Shown here piece after piece: positions 29,787-38,961 of a DNA stretch of 64,000 nt. The translations under genes and the position numbers were made by a program. The DNA is from Kroppenstedtia sanguinis (GTDB taxonomy: Bacteria > Bacillota > Bacilli > Thermoactinomycetales > DSM-45169): positions 186,001 to 250,000 of the forward strand of contig NZ_JBNPXF010000001.1 in assembly GCF_050433445.1 (NCBI RefSeq). The letters are read 5' to 3'. Below the pieces are notes generated by a model that was given only the letters and a program-made list of their open reading frames with translations, was not told where the DNA came from and did no database searches. Position 1 is the stretch's first letter. The number at the start of each line of letters is the position of its first letter.

Positions 29787-30671
29787 TCATTTCCAAGAGC
29801 ATTCAAAGGTCTCGATAAAGCGGAGGGCGCTTTTGGAGAGGTGGCGGTCCTTGAGCCATATCACTGCAGATTCAGAGGTGATTTCAGTCTCTTGAATTTC
29901 CAATACCTTCACTCCTTTGGTGAGGAACATAAACAGTGTGGATTTCGGCAGTAAAGTGACACCGACCCCAGCGTTAACGAGGGAAAGGAGCATGGTGGCA
30001 TCGGGACACTCGCAAACCACCTGGGGTTCAAATCCCTGTGCTCGAAATTGATCCACGATGATCTCATATTGCCCGACGCCACTGATTCGGTGCAGGAGCA
30101 ACAATGGCATTTGGGCCAGATCCTCCATCGGGATCTGTTTTTGTGTCGGAGAGATCCAGGATTCAGGCAAGACAGCCACATATTTTTCATTGGGCAATGG
30201 GAGGTAAGCGAAATGGTTCATCGCCAGGGGCAGTCGGACAATGGCCAGCTCAATATCCCTATTTTCCAAGTACTGAGCCAGTTGAAAAGAATCACCTTCT
30301 CTGAACTCAAAGGTGACCTGGGGATACTCTTTCCGAAAGAATTGAACCCGCTCCGGAATATATGCGAAACAGGATTTGACGCATCCGACAGATAACATCC
30401 CGCGGAGACCTTGCCCGATTTCCTTTACCTCTGAAAGGGTCTCCTCAAATTGATGTAACAGGGCTTGTGCTTTTAAATACAGGGTTTTGCCGGCTTCCGT
30501 CAATTCCATCTTTCGTCGGTTTCGTTCCAGTAACGGCGTACCGATCTCATTTTCCAGCATTTTAAGGGATTGGCTGAGGGGTGGTTGCGCCATATGAAGC
30601 TTTTTAGCTGCGCGCGTCACCTGTCCTTCCTGAGCGATGGTGACAAAGTAGCGCAATTGTTTTAAATCCAA
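29787..30671 (-). CDS. LysR-family regulator of the hpa operon
   Basis: 294 aa. N-terminal winged HTH (LKQLRYFVTIAQEGQVTRAA, LHMAQPPLSQSLKMLE) and a substrate-binding domain. The TTG start (LDLKQLRYF) at 30671 is preferred because GGGGGAAGAG lies just upstream; in-frame ATGs further up would add a non-conserved extension. It is divergent from the symporter/hpa genes, the classical arrangement for an activator of an aromatic catabolic operon. The probable inducer is 4-hydroxyphenylacetate or a ring-cleavage intermediate (inference). Palindromes upstream of the symporter and at 32571 are candidate binding sites. Confidence 0.85.
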   Translation of the reverse strand: MDLKQLRYFVTIAQEGQVTRAAKKLHMAQPPLSQSLKMLENEIGTPLLERNRRKMELTEAGKTLYLKAQALLHQFEETLSEVKEIGQGLRGMLSVGCVKSCFAYIPERVQFFRKEYPQVTFEFREGDSFQLAQYLENRDIELAIVRLPLAMNHFAYLPLPNEKYVAVLPESWISPTQKQIPMEDLAQMPLLLLHRISGVGQYEIIVDQFRAQGFEPQVVCECPDATMLLSLVNAGVGVTLLPKSTLFMFLTKGVKVLEIQETEITSESAVIWLKDRHLSKSALRFIETFECSWK

Positions 30672-30845
30672 TGCTCTTCCCCCATTCATAGACATCATCG
30701 ATATCCTTTGAATATAGAAGAGAGATAAAATACATATTTTTCAGATATTATATCACGTGGTAGACTTTAAAGGGCAAGTGAAAAAAAGAGTGACTCTAGG
30801 CTCGGAACAATTCGGAATGAACTGAATGTAGGGGGGAGTGCTTTG
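30672..30845. promoter_or_regulatory. lysR-hpa divergent control region
   Basis: No gene. It contains several GATAT-bearing, A/T-rich stretches (GATATCCTTTGAATATAG near 30702; CAGATATTATATCACGTGG near 30741) that resemble LysR T-N11-A boxes. GGGGGGAG at about 30831-30838 is the ribosome binding site of the accessory peptide gene. Confidence 0.5.
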
Positions 30846-30965
30846 TTGCTGGGGATGGAGGATCCGGTGATTACATTGGTTTGGGTTGGCACGGTGTTGT
30901 CGGCTGTCGGTTGTGTTCTTTTCGGAGCCATCGCTTGGAATAAGGGGGGAGACGGTTCAAAGTGA
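30846..30965 (+). CDS. Symporter small accessory protein
   Basis: 39 aa from TTG 30846 (GGGGGGAG seven bases upstream; an in-frame ATG at 30855 is the alternative). A single membrane helix (ITLVWVGTVLSAVGCVLFGA) and a short charged tail. Its TGA overlaps the GTG of the sodium:solute symporter gene by 4 nt. Such peptides precede a subset of SSS-family permeases and probably help assembly or stability. It is too short for most gene callers. Confidence 0.75.
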   Translation: MLGMEDPVITLVWVGTVLSAVGCVLFGAIAWNKGGDGSK

Positions 30966-32538
30966 ATCTGACCGTTTTGATTTCCATTATCCTCGTCTAT
31001 TTTGCCATCATGTCTGGCTTGGCTTACTACGGATATAAACAGACGCAGACGGAAGCCGATTATTTATTAGCGGGACGCAATGTCCACCCAGTGGTAATGT
31101 CCCTGTCATACGGGGCAACCTTTATCAGCACTTCTTCATTGATCGGTTTTGGTGGGGTGGCTTCACAATATGGCTTCTCTCTTTTATGGTTGGCCTTCTT
31201 AAACATTGTTTTGGGGATTTTTGTGGCCTTTGCCGTGCTGGGGACACGGATTCGCAAACTCTCTGCCGATCTGAATGCCTACACCTTCTCCTCCTTTTTG
31301 GGAAAAAGGTATGACTCTACATCTATCACGGTGTTTTCAGGGGCCATGATCTTTCTGTTCATGCCCGCCTATACCAGTATTGTTTTGATCGGTGGGGGAA
31401 GATTTCTGCAGGAAACATTGGGGATTGATTTTAATATTGCTCTGCTGGTATTAGCTATAATTGTCGGTTTCTATGTATTTAGTGGTGTGGGCTGAAAGCA
31501 GTAATGTACACCGATGCCTTTGCTGCGCTGGTCATGCTGGTCATGATGATCATGCTGTTGTTTGGAACTTATCAGCAGGTGGGCGGAGTGGTCGCAGGAC
31601 ACAGCAGTTTAACCGAGTTGAAACCGCTTATTCCTGAATCCCTCGTGGAACAAGGTCACCGGGGTTGGACCGCGATGCCGGAGGGGGGATCCCCCTTGTG
31701 GTGGACGGTGGTGAGCACTCTGATTATGGGGGTGGGTATCGGGGTGTTGGCCCAACCGCAACTGGTGATGAGGTCGATGACGGTGAAGGATGATCGTTCC
31801 CTCTATCGTTCCGTCTTGGTCGGAGGTATTTTTATATTCTTCATGACTGGCGCCGCTTATATGATCGGGCCCCTCAGCAATCTGTTTTTTTACGAGACAC
31901 AAGGAGAGATCGCCATCCAAGCGGTGGGCAACAATGTAGATCTGGTGATCCCAACATTGATTAATCACATGATGCCGGTCTGGTTTATTTATCTGTTTAC
32001 ACTGACAGTCATATCGGCGGCCATTTCAACAATCAGCTCCTTGATCCATGTTCAGGCCGCTTCCTTCAGTGAAGATATCTTAAAAACATGGGGCATCGGG
32101 AAGGGCAAAGTGAGTCTCTCTCGGTTAGGTGTGGTGATTGGGATGGCGGCAGCAGTGATCTTAGCTTATATTCTGCCAGGGGGAGTGATTGCCCAATCTA
32201 CAGCTTTCTGGTTTGGTATTTGCGCCGCTGGTTTTTTGCCAGCGTTGCTCGGCGCGCTTTATTGGAAAAAGGCATCCCGAGCCGGTGCCAATGCGAGTGT
32301 GGTGGTCGGTTTTGCGGTGAGTGTATTAGGCTTTCTGTTTTTTCATGAAAAGGAGGCGGCGGCCTTCGGATTATCCCGTGCACTTTTCGGGAAGGAAGCG
32401 TTGCTCGGCTTTCCCATGACTCACATCGACCCACTGATTTATGCTTTGCCGGCTTCAACGGCGGTCTTCATCCTGGTGAGCCTGGCAACGGGTGTGAAAA
32501 TGAAGCGACAAAAAGGGAAGGCTTCCGTTGCTCAATAG
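30962..32538 (+). pseudogene. Sodium:solute symporter, split by a frameshift
   Basis: Two frames together encode a complete SSS-family transporter of about 520 aa. Residues 1-177 (30962-31495) end at FYVFSGVG and a TGA; the rest (31504-32538) resumes with KAVMYTDAFAALVMLVMM. The sequence AGTGGTGTGGGCTG at about 31482-31495 carries two extra bases (or lacks one) relative to the expected SGGLKAVMYTD. SSS proteins take up organic acids with Na+ or H+; next to hpa genes this one probably imports 4-hydroxyphenylacetate or a related aromatic acid. It is either inactivated or a sequencing error in a GT-repeat. Confidence 0.85.
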
Positions 32539-32570
32539 TATATATTTTCGATATGTAAAAGCGATGAATT

Positions 32571-32589
32571 AGATATTTCCGGTATATCT
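32571..32589 (+). promoter_or_regulatory. Palindromic operator before the aldolase gene
   Basis: AGATATTTCCGGTATATCT is an imperfect dyad with T-N11-A character, followed 12 bp later by TATATT (32601-32606) as a possible -10. No -35 is evident, as expected for activator-dependent promoters. A second GATAT-type stretch lies at 32541-32553. It may be an additional LysR-controlled promoter for the enzyme genes. Confidence 0.5.
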
Positions 32590-32646
32590 GATGATTCTGT
32601 TATATTGGAATTGAAGAACAGGATCAACATTCAGGGAGTGAAGGAT

Positions 32647-33570
32647 TTGGATATCCAAGAAGTGAAACAACGTCTCCGCGGTTCGGTGGCGCCGATTGTC
32701 ACCCCCTTTAATGAAAGCGGATCCATTGACTTCCATACTTTGGAGTCGCTGATCCACTGGCACATCGAAAGCGGAAGCCATGGGATCTCCGTGACGGGGA
32801 CGACGGGAGAGCCGAGCTCACTCACCCGGGAAGAGCGGGTGCAAGTGATGGAAACCGCCGCCAAAGCAGTGAAGGGGAGAGTGCCCTTTGTTCCAGGAAC
32901 GGGTTCAACCAATCATGAAGAAACCCTGTATCTGACTAAGAAGGCACAGGAGATCGGGGCAGATGCGGCACTGGTGATCGTCCCCTATTACAATAAACCC
33001 TCCCAGCACGCCCTTTATCAACATTTTAAAAAGGTTGCCGCCGCAGTGGATATTCCCATCATCATCTACAACATTCCGGGACGTACCGCAGTCAATATGG
33101 AAGTGAAAACCCTCGCCAGGCTGAATGAAGATTGTCCCAATATCATCGGGGTCAAGGAATCCAATAAGGATTTTGAACATGTCAACCGTGTGCTGTTAAA
33201 CTGTGGCCGGGATTTTCTGCTGTTTTCCGGGATTGAGCTGCTGTGTTACCCGATGCTGACCATTGGCGGTGCCGGGTCGATCTGTGCCACAGCCAACGTC
33301 GTGCCTGGCAAAGTGGCCGAAATGCACGATGCCTGGTTTAAGGGAGATGGGAAACGGGCGCAGGATCTTCACTACGAGCTGATGCCCCTCAACGATGTCC
33401 TCTTTAAAGATACGAATCCGGCTCCGTTAAAAGCGGCGATGGGCATGATGGGAAAAATCAACCCAACATTGCGTCTGCCAATGGATCTGCCGACGAAGGA
33501 ACTGCAAACCGAGATTCGTGAAGTATTGGAGAAATACAGTGAGATCACGGTGAAGGCGGGCGTCCAGTAA
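32647..33570 (+). CDS. DapA-family aldolase, likely 2,4-dihydroxyhept-2-enedioate aldolase
   Basis: About 307 aa class I (Schiff-base) aldolase. VAPIVTPFN, GTTGEPSSLTREER, the catalytic Tyr in YYNKPSQ, YNIPGRT and the Schiff-base Lys in GVKESN are present. A DapA-like subfamily is known to replace HpaI in 4-hydroxyphenylacetate clusters (TIGR02313, 'HpaI-NOT-DapA'), giving pyruvate and succinate semialdehyde. TTG 32647 with GGGAGTG upstream fits the family start better than 32605. It is the first enzyme gene of the operon. Confidence 0.85.
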   Translation: MDIQEVKQRLRGSVAPIVTPFNESGSIDFHTLESLIHWHIESGSHGISVTGTTGEPSSLTREERVQVMETAAKAVKGRVPFVPGTGSTNHEETLYLTKKAQEIGADAALVIVPYYNKPSQHALYQHFKKVAAAVDIPIIIYNIPGRTAVNMEVKTLARLNEDCPNIIGVKESNKDFEHVNRVLLNCGRDFLLFSGIELLCYPMLTIGGAGSICATANVVPGKVAEMHDAWFKGDGKRAQDLHYELMPLNDVLFKDTNPAPLKAAMGMMGKINPTLRLPMDLPTKELQTEIREVLEKYSEITVKAGVQ

Positions 33571-33594
33571 TCACCTGACGAAGGAGTGGAAAGG

Positions 33595-35121
33595 ATGGCA
33601 CAACAGGCAGAAGAGATCCGAGATCGCGTGATCCGACAACATACCCAAGATGTCCGGCATTATATCAACGGGCGCTTTGTGGATGCGGATTCAGGGAAAT
33701 CCTTTGCAAATCTGAACCCCCTGACTCAGGAGAGGATCAACTGGGTCTCGGAAGGGGGCCAAGCGGAGATCGACCGGGCGGTGGCGGCGGCCCAGGAAGC
33801 CTTTCAACAGGGGCCCTGGGGAAAGATGAAGGTGAGTGAGCGGCTTTCCTATCTTTACAAAATCGCTGACATCATCGACGAGCACATCGATGAGATCGCA
33901 CCCCTTGAGTCCTATGATACCGGTCTGCCTATCAGTCAAACCAAAAACATGGTGGCTCGATCTGCGCAAAACTTTCGCTTCTACGCTGAAATGGTGAATA
34001 GCCGCATGGTGGGCGAGGCTTATCAGGTAGACGATGAATTTCTCAACTACACGATTCATAAGCCCATCGGTGTGGCGGGGCTGATCACTCCCTGGAATGC
34101 CCCCTTTATGCTGGAAACATGGAAGATCGCACCTGCCCTCGCCACTGGAAACACCGTAGTGCTGAAGCCCGCTGAGTGGTCGCCGCTGACCGCCAACCGA
34201 CTGGCGGAACTGATCGATCAAGCGGGATTGCCAGAGGGTGTGTTTAATGTGGTGCATGGATGGGGTGAAAAGGCGGGGGCAGCCCTTGTCGCTCATCCCG
34301 ATGTCCAGCTGATCTCTTTTACAGGTGAAACCGCCACCGGTTCGGAAATCATGAAAAACGGGGCGGACACCTTGAAGCGGGTCTCCATGGAGCTGGGGGG
34401 GAAATCGCCGATCATCGTGTTTGATGATGCGGATTTGGATCGTGCCTTGGATGCTTGCATCTGGGGAATCTTCTCCTTTAACGGTGAACGCTGTACGGCC
34501 AACTCCAGACTGTTTGTCCATGAACAGATTGCGGAGCGCTTTATTCAAGCATTGAAGGAGCGGCTCCCTCACATCGTGGTCGGAGATCCCATGGACGACC
34601 GCACCCAGGTCGGGCCCTTAATCCATCAAACACACTATGAAAATGTGAAACGATACCTGGAGATTGCCCGGGAGGAAGGAGCCGAGATCGTGAGTGGCCA
34701 GGTTCCTCAGGCCTATAAACAGGGGAACTTTGTACCGCCCACCCTGATCCTCAACCTCACTAACGACCAGACAGCGGCTCAGGAAGAGATCTTCGGCCCG
34801 GTGTTGACGGTGATGACTTTCAAGGAAGAAGCAGAAGTGATCAAAGTGGCTAACGATGTCAAATATGGGCTGGCGGGGTATGTATGGACCCAGGATATCC
34901 AACGGGCACATCGTGTGGCCCAAGCCGTGGATACAGGCATGTTCTGGATCAATTCACAAAACGTCCGGGATCTCCGCATCCCCTTCGGCGGTTCCAAAGC
35001 GAGCGGCATCGGCAGAGAAGGCGGTCATTATGCTTTTGACTTCTACACGGAAACACAGGTGATCCATGTGGCTTTGGGGGAACATCGGATTCCCCAGTTT
35101 GGAAAAAAAGCGAGTCCTTGA
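33595..35121 (+). CDS. hpaE: 5-carboxymethyl-2-hydroxymuconate semialdehyde dehydrogenase
   Basis: 508 aa aldehyde dehydrogenase from ATG 33595, with AAGGAG eight bases upstream. Nearly all ALDH hallmarks are visible: TPWNAPF, general base Glu in MELGGKSP, nucleophile Cys in GERCTANS (about residue 300) and EEIFGPVL. It oxidises the ring-cleavage product of HpaD with NAD to 5-carboxymethyl-2-hydroxymuconate. The position between the aldolase and hpaB genes supports the specific call over a generic ALDH. Confidence 0.93.
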   Translation: MAQQAEEIRDRVIRQHTQDVRHYINGRFVDADSGKSFANLNPLTQERINWVSEGGQAEIDRAVAAAQEAFQQGPWGKMKVSERLSYLYKIADIIDEHIDEIAPLESYDTGLPISQTKNMVARSAQNFRFYAEMVNSRMVGEAYQVDDEFLNYTIHKPIGVAGLITPWNAPFMLETWKIAPALATGNTVVLKPAEWSPLTANRLAELIDQAGLPEGVFNVVHGWGEKAGAALVAHPDVQLISFTGETATGSEIMKNGADTLKRVSMELGGKSPIIVFDDADLDRALDACIWGIFSFNGERCTANSRLFVHEQIAERFIQALKERLPHIVVGDPMDDRTQVGPLIHQTHYENVKRYLEIAREEGAEIVSGQVPQAYKQGNFVPPTLILNLTNDQTAAQEEIFGPVLTVMTFKEEAEVIKVANDVKYGLAGYVWTQDIQRAHRVAQAVDTGMFWINSQNVRDLRIPFGGSKASGIGREGGHYAFDFYTETQVIHVALGEHRIPQFGKKASP

Positions 35122-35133
35122 GGGGGAAAAGGG

Positions 35134-36609
35134 ATGCCTGCCAAGACGGGAAAACAGTATATCGAGCGTTTAAAAAAAGCGAAAAACAATGTCTATATTC
35201 ATGGGGAACGAGTGGAAGACGTGACGGAACACCCGGCATTTAAAAATGTGGTGGGTTCCATGGCCAAACTGTATGACCTGCAGTATGAAAAACCGGAAAA
35301 AATGCTCTATCCCTCTCCGAGCACTGGGGAGATGGTGAGTAAAACCTTCATGCAACCAACGACAATCGAGGAGTTGATCGAGCGCCGTGAAGCCATCATG
35401 GAGTGGCAAAATTTCACCCATGGGTTGCTGGGGCGTTCTCCCGATTACTTGAATGCCGATGTGATGGCCATGGGAGCCGCCCATCCCTTTTTTGCCGAAG
35501 GAGATCCCCGATTTGGGGAGAACGCCAAAAGGTATGCGGAGTATGCCCGTGAAAATGATCTGAGCCTGACCCACACCTTGATTCACCCCCAAGTCAACCG
35601 GGCCAAGGCACAGCATGAACAAAAAGATGCAAATGTCGCCCTCCATGTGGTGGAAAAAAACGAGGATGGAGTCGTGGTGGACGGCATCCGCCTGCTGGCC
35701 ACCCAGGCGGGAATCACCGATGAGATCATTGTGTTTCCCTCGACGGTCAAAAAATCAGGTGACAAAGAAGACCCCTATTCCCTCGCCTTTGCCATTCCCA
35801 ATCATACACCGGGATTGAAGTTTTTCAGCCGCGAATCCTTTGTATACAGCCAGAATGAATATGATCATCCCTTAAGCTCCCGCTTTGAAGAAGGAGACGC
35901 GATTGTCTCTTTTGACCATGTTCTCGTTCCCTGGGATCGCATTTTTGTGCTGGAGGATTCCTCGATCTGCAATCGCGCCTTCCGGGAAACCAACGCGGTG
36001 GTTCATATGTCGCATCAAGTGGTGGCCAAGGATATTGCCAAAACGGAATTTATCCTCGGTGTGGTGCTCAGCGTGATGGATGCGATTGGGATTGATGGAT
36101 TTCAACATGTCAAAGACAAAGGCACGGAAATCATGCTGATCCTGGAGACGATGAAATCCCACTTATTTCGGGCGGAACACCATGCTCAACTGGATCGATG
36201 GGGGATGATGACTCCCGATTTCGCCGCCTTGGATGCCGCTCGCAACTGGTTTCCCCGTGTCTATCCGCGCATGGCGGAAATCCTCCGAGTCCTTGGGGCT
36301 TCTGGGATGATGGGCATTCCGACTCAGGCTGATTTTGCAAACGAAGAGATCGGCCCCACGCTTCATCGGGCCACTCAGGGAAAAAACATAGAGGGTTATG
36401 AACGGGTGCAACTTTTCCGCCTGGCCTGGGATCTGACCCTAAGTGCCTTCGGTAGCAGGCAAACCCATTATGAATATTATTTTTTCGGGGATCCGATCAA
36501 AATGGGCATGGCCTACTTTGACAGCTACGACAAAGAGCCGTACAAAGAAAAAGTGCGGGAATTGCTTCAATCTACAGTCCGACCCCAATGGAAGACGGTT
36601 CGGGCATAA
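35134..36609 (+). CDS. hpaB: 4-hydroxyphenylacetate 3-monooxygenase, oxygenase component
   Basis: 491 aa FADH2-dependent two-component monooxygenase with acyl-CoA dehydrogenase fold. Starts GKQYIERLKKAKNNVYIHGE; PQVNRAKA, SFDHVLVPWDRIF and RETNAVVHMSHQV are typical of Gram-positive HpaB. It hydroxylates 4-hydroxyphenylacetate to 3,4-dihydroxyphenylacetate using FADH2 supplied by HpaC, encoded three genes later. Length normal; 12 bp after hpaE. Confidence 0.95.
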   Translation: MPAKTGKQYIERLKKAKNNVYIHGERVEDVTEHPAFKNVVGSMAKLYDLQYEKPEKMLYPSPSTGEMVSKTFMQPTTIEELIERREAIMEWQNFTHGLLGRSPDYLNADVMAMGAAHPFFAEGDPRFGENAKRYAEYARENDLSLTHTLIHPQVNRAKAQHEQKDANVALHVVEKNEDGVVVDGIRLLATQAGITDEIIVFPSTVKKSGDKEDPYSLAFAIPNHTPGLKFFSRESFVYSQNEYDHPLSSRFEEGDAIVSFDHVLVPWDRIFVLEDSSICNRAFRETNAVVHMSHQVVAKDIAKTEFILGVVLSVMDAIGIDGFQHVKDKGTEIMLILETMKSHLFRAEHHAQLDRWGMMTPDFAALDAARNWFPRVYPRMAEILRVLGASGMMGIPTQADFANEEIGPTLHRATQGKNIEGYERVQLFRLAWDLTLSAFGSRQTHYEYYFFGDPIKMGMAYFDSYDKEPYKEKVRELLQSTVRPQWKTVRA

Positions 36610-36621
36610 GGGGGGATTCAG

Positions 36622-37611
36622 GTGGAGAAGTTTAATATTCTTCGTGCGGGAAGAGCGGTCATCCGTGTCACAGATTTGGACGCCGCCCGCCGCTTTTATG
36701 TCGATGGGCTCGGCTTCGTGGAAACGGAAGCGAAGGAGGATTGCATCTATTTGCGGGGGCTGGAAGAACATCTCCATCACAGTTACGTTCTGAAAAGAGC
36801 AGCCCGCCCTGGCGTGGAAGTGATCAGTTACAGAGTGATGCAGGAGTCGGATTTGGATCGGATCGCTTCGTTTTTTGCAGAGAAAGGATTGCCAGCCCAA
36901 TGGTTGGAAGAGGGGAGTCAGCATGGGATCGGGCGGGCACTCCGAGTACAGGATGTTTCCGGGATCCCCCTTGAATTTTACTATAAAATGGAGCGAGTAG
37001 AGCGAAAACTGCAACAGTTCGACCTGTACAAAGGCTCCCGTATGCAGCGAATCGATCATTTTAACTGTATGGTGCCGGATGTGAAGAGCGCTCATGATTT
37101 TTACATCGAGGAGCTGGGATTCCGTTGCTCGGAATATACAGAGACCGAGGAGGAGCAGATCTGGGCTGCTTGGCTACACCGGAAGCCTACGGTCCACGAT
37201 GTGGCCTTTATGAATGGGAAGGGTCCCCGGCTCCATCATGTCGGGTTCTGGCTCAGCGATCCGGTGAGTGTGATCCACACCTGTGATGTGCTCGCTTCTC
37301 TTGGCTATGCCTCCCATATTGAGCGGGGACCGGGTCGGCACGGATTGTCCAATGCATTTTTCCTGTATCTGCGGGATCCTGACGGTCATCGTGTGGAGTT
37401 GTACACGGGGGATTACTTTACGGGAGATCCCGACTTTCAACCGATTCGCTGGGATTTGGATGATCCCCGCCGCGGGACTTTCTGGGGGCACCCAGCCCCA
37501 TCCAGCTGGTTTGAGGAAGCCACTCCGTTTATCGATCCGGACCACAGCGGACAGGAAGTCGCGCTGAAGGATGCGATCCTCGCACAGCGACAGCCCAATT
37601 TTGTGACCTGA
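36622..37611 (+). CDS. hpaD: 3,4-dihydroxyphenylacetate 2,3-dioxygenase
   Basis: 329 aa type I extradiol dioxygenase built of two VOC modules. The C-terminal, catalytic module carries the metal ligands in QRIDHFN (His), LHHVGFW (His) and HRVELYT (Glu), the 2-His-1-carboxylate facial triad for Fe(II) or Mn(II). It cleaves homoprotocatechuate to 5-carboxymethyl-2-hydroxymuconate semialdehyde. GTG start 36622 with GGGGGG upstream. The end WFEEATPFIDPDHSG is typical of HpaD. Confidence 0.94.
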   Translation: MEKFNILRAGRAVIRVTDLDAARRFYVDGLGFVETEAKEDCIYLRGLEEHLHHSYVLKRAARPGVEVISYRVMQESDLDRIASFFAEKGLPAQWLEEGSQHGIGRALRVQDVSGIPLEFYYKMERVERKLQQFDLYKGSRMQRIDHFNCMVPDVKSAHDFYIEELGFRCSEYTETEEEQIWAAWLHRKPTVHDVAFMNGKGPRLHHVGFWLSDPVSVIHTCDVLASLGYASHIERGPGRHGLSNAFFLYLRDPDGHRVELYTGDYFTGDPDFQPIRWDLDDPRRGTFWGHPAPSSWFEEATPFIDPDHSGQEVALKDAILAQRQPNFVT

Positions 37612-37666
37612 TCAACCACTTCACGGCTTCAGTTTCAGGTGAGGGAGCAAAGGAGATGTCATTTTC

Positions 37667-38131
37667 ATGGATGACCGACACTTTCGGAATGCGATGGGCC
37701 GTTTTGCTACTGGTGTGACCGTCATCACCACTCAGGTCGAGGATGAAGTGCACGGAATGACAGCGAATGCTTTTATGTCCGTTTCCCTGAATCCAAAATT
37801 GATTACCGTTTCTGTCGATCACCAGGCGCACATGCATAAAAAATTAAAGAAATCCAAGGGATTTGCCGTCAGTATTTTATCCAAAGAACAACGGGATATT
37901 TCGATGCATTTTGCAGGGCAAAAACTAATGGATGAGGAAATCGATTTTGACTTTGTCGCAGGTGTACCTGTGATTCCGGATGCCTTGGCGACGGTGGTCT
38001 GCAATGCCCACAGTTCTCACGATCTAGGTGATCACACCTTATATGTCGGCGAAGTGATCGAGATCGGTTTGCATGAAGGGGATCCCCTCACCTTTTTCGC
38101 TGGGAGATACGGTTCCCTCACTGAGCAGTGA
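37667..38131 (+). CDS. hpaC: Flavin reductase component of 4-HPA monooxygenase
   Basis: 154 aa flavin reductase-like domain: FRNAMGRFATGVTVITT, GMTANAFMSVSLNPKLITVS and DHTLYVGEVIEI. It uses NAD(P)H to reduce FAD for HpaB. AAAGGAG lies about 12 bases before ATG 37667, a little far. It is separated from its partner hpaB by hpaD, but in the same operon. Confidence 0.92.
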   Translation: MDDRHFRNAMGRFATGVTVITTQVEDEVHGMTANAFMSVSLNPKLITVSVDHQAHMHKKLKKSKGFAVSILSKEQRDISMHFAGQKLMDEEIDFDFVAGVPVIPDALATVVCNAHSSHDLGDHTLYVGEVIEIGLHEGDPLTFFAGRYGSLTEQ

Positions 38132-38169
38132 AGATCCCGTTTGTAGCCAGGATGGGGGAGTGAAGTAGG

Positions 38170-38961
38170 ATGAGCAAGGGGAAAATCAAAATTCAGGGGG
38201 TGCCCTTCGTTGAGGAAGTAGAGGTCCATCCCAAAGGAGGGACGGTTGGATTCCAGGGCACCAGCTATCCGATCCAGGAGATGGCTGTGGATGCCCCCGT
38301 CTCGGGAAGGGTCTATGGTACACTGCTCAATTACAAAGGGGCACTGGCGGAGTTGGGGGAAGCGGTGCATCAGCCCCCGTATCATCAGCCGCCCATCGCC
38401 CCTGTTCTCTATATCAAGCCGCAAAATACACTCATAGGACACGGACAGCCGATTCCGATGCCTGAGGATGCTTCCGAACTGGAAGTGGGTGCGGCCCTGG
38501 GGGTGGTCATCGGTCGCAGGGCCACTCGTGTGAGTGAGGCGGAGGCTTTGCATTATGTGACAGGGTATACCGTGGCCAACGATGTGAGTATTCCCCAGGA
38601 CAGCTTTCATCGGCCGCCGGTGATGCAAAAGGCCCGCGACGGCTTTTGTCCCTTAGGCCCCTGGGTGATCCAACATCATGCCGTGGCGAATCCTGATGCA
38701 CTGGGGGTGCGTGTCTTTATCAATGGGGAACTTCGCCAACAGAACACTACCGGAAATCTGATTCGATCGGTGGCCCGCTTGATCGCCGATGTGACGGAGT
38801 TTATGACCTTAAATGAGGGGGATGTGCTGTTGGCTGGTGTGCCAGAGGGCGCTCCCTTGGCAAAAGTGGGGGATCGGATTCAAATTGAAATCGATCATGT
38901 CGGCAGTCTGGAAAACACGATTGTTGAAGGTAGAGGGGTGGCAGCGGGAGGGGGGACATGA
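38170..38961 (+). CDS. hpaG1: HpaG N-terminal-type subunit (isomerase/decarboxylase)
   Basis: 263 aa fumarylacetoacetate-hydrolase fold protein corresponding to the N-terminal half of the fused HpaG/HpcE of enterobacteria (IKPQNTLIGHGQPIPMP, GYTVANDVSIPQDSFHRPP, KARDGFCPLGPW). The ExE metal ligands seen in the C-terminal half are replaced by Gly and Ala (VGAALGVVIG), so it probably has a structural or isomerase role. It overlaps the next gene by 4 nt (ATGA), suggesting stoichiometric synthesis of the two halves. Confidence 0.9.
   Translation: MSKGKIKIQGVPFVEEVEVHPKGGTVGFQGTSYPIQEMAVDAPVSGRVYGTLLNYKGALAELGEAVHQPPYHQPPIAPVLYIKPQNTLIGHGQPIPMPEDASELEVGAALGVVIGRRATRVSEAEALHYVTGYTVANDVSIPQDSFHRPPVMQKARDGFCPLGPWVIQHHAVANPDALGVRVFINGELRQQNTTGNLIRSVARLIADVTEFMTLNEGDVLLAGVPEGAPLAKVGDRIQIEIDHVGSLENTIVEGRGVAAGGGT

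Noticed and set aside
33691..34572. 293-codon frame antisense to hpaE
   Set aside because: Mirror of the aldehyde dehydrogenase codons; no independent signals.
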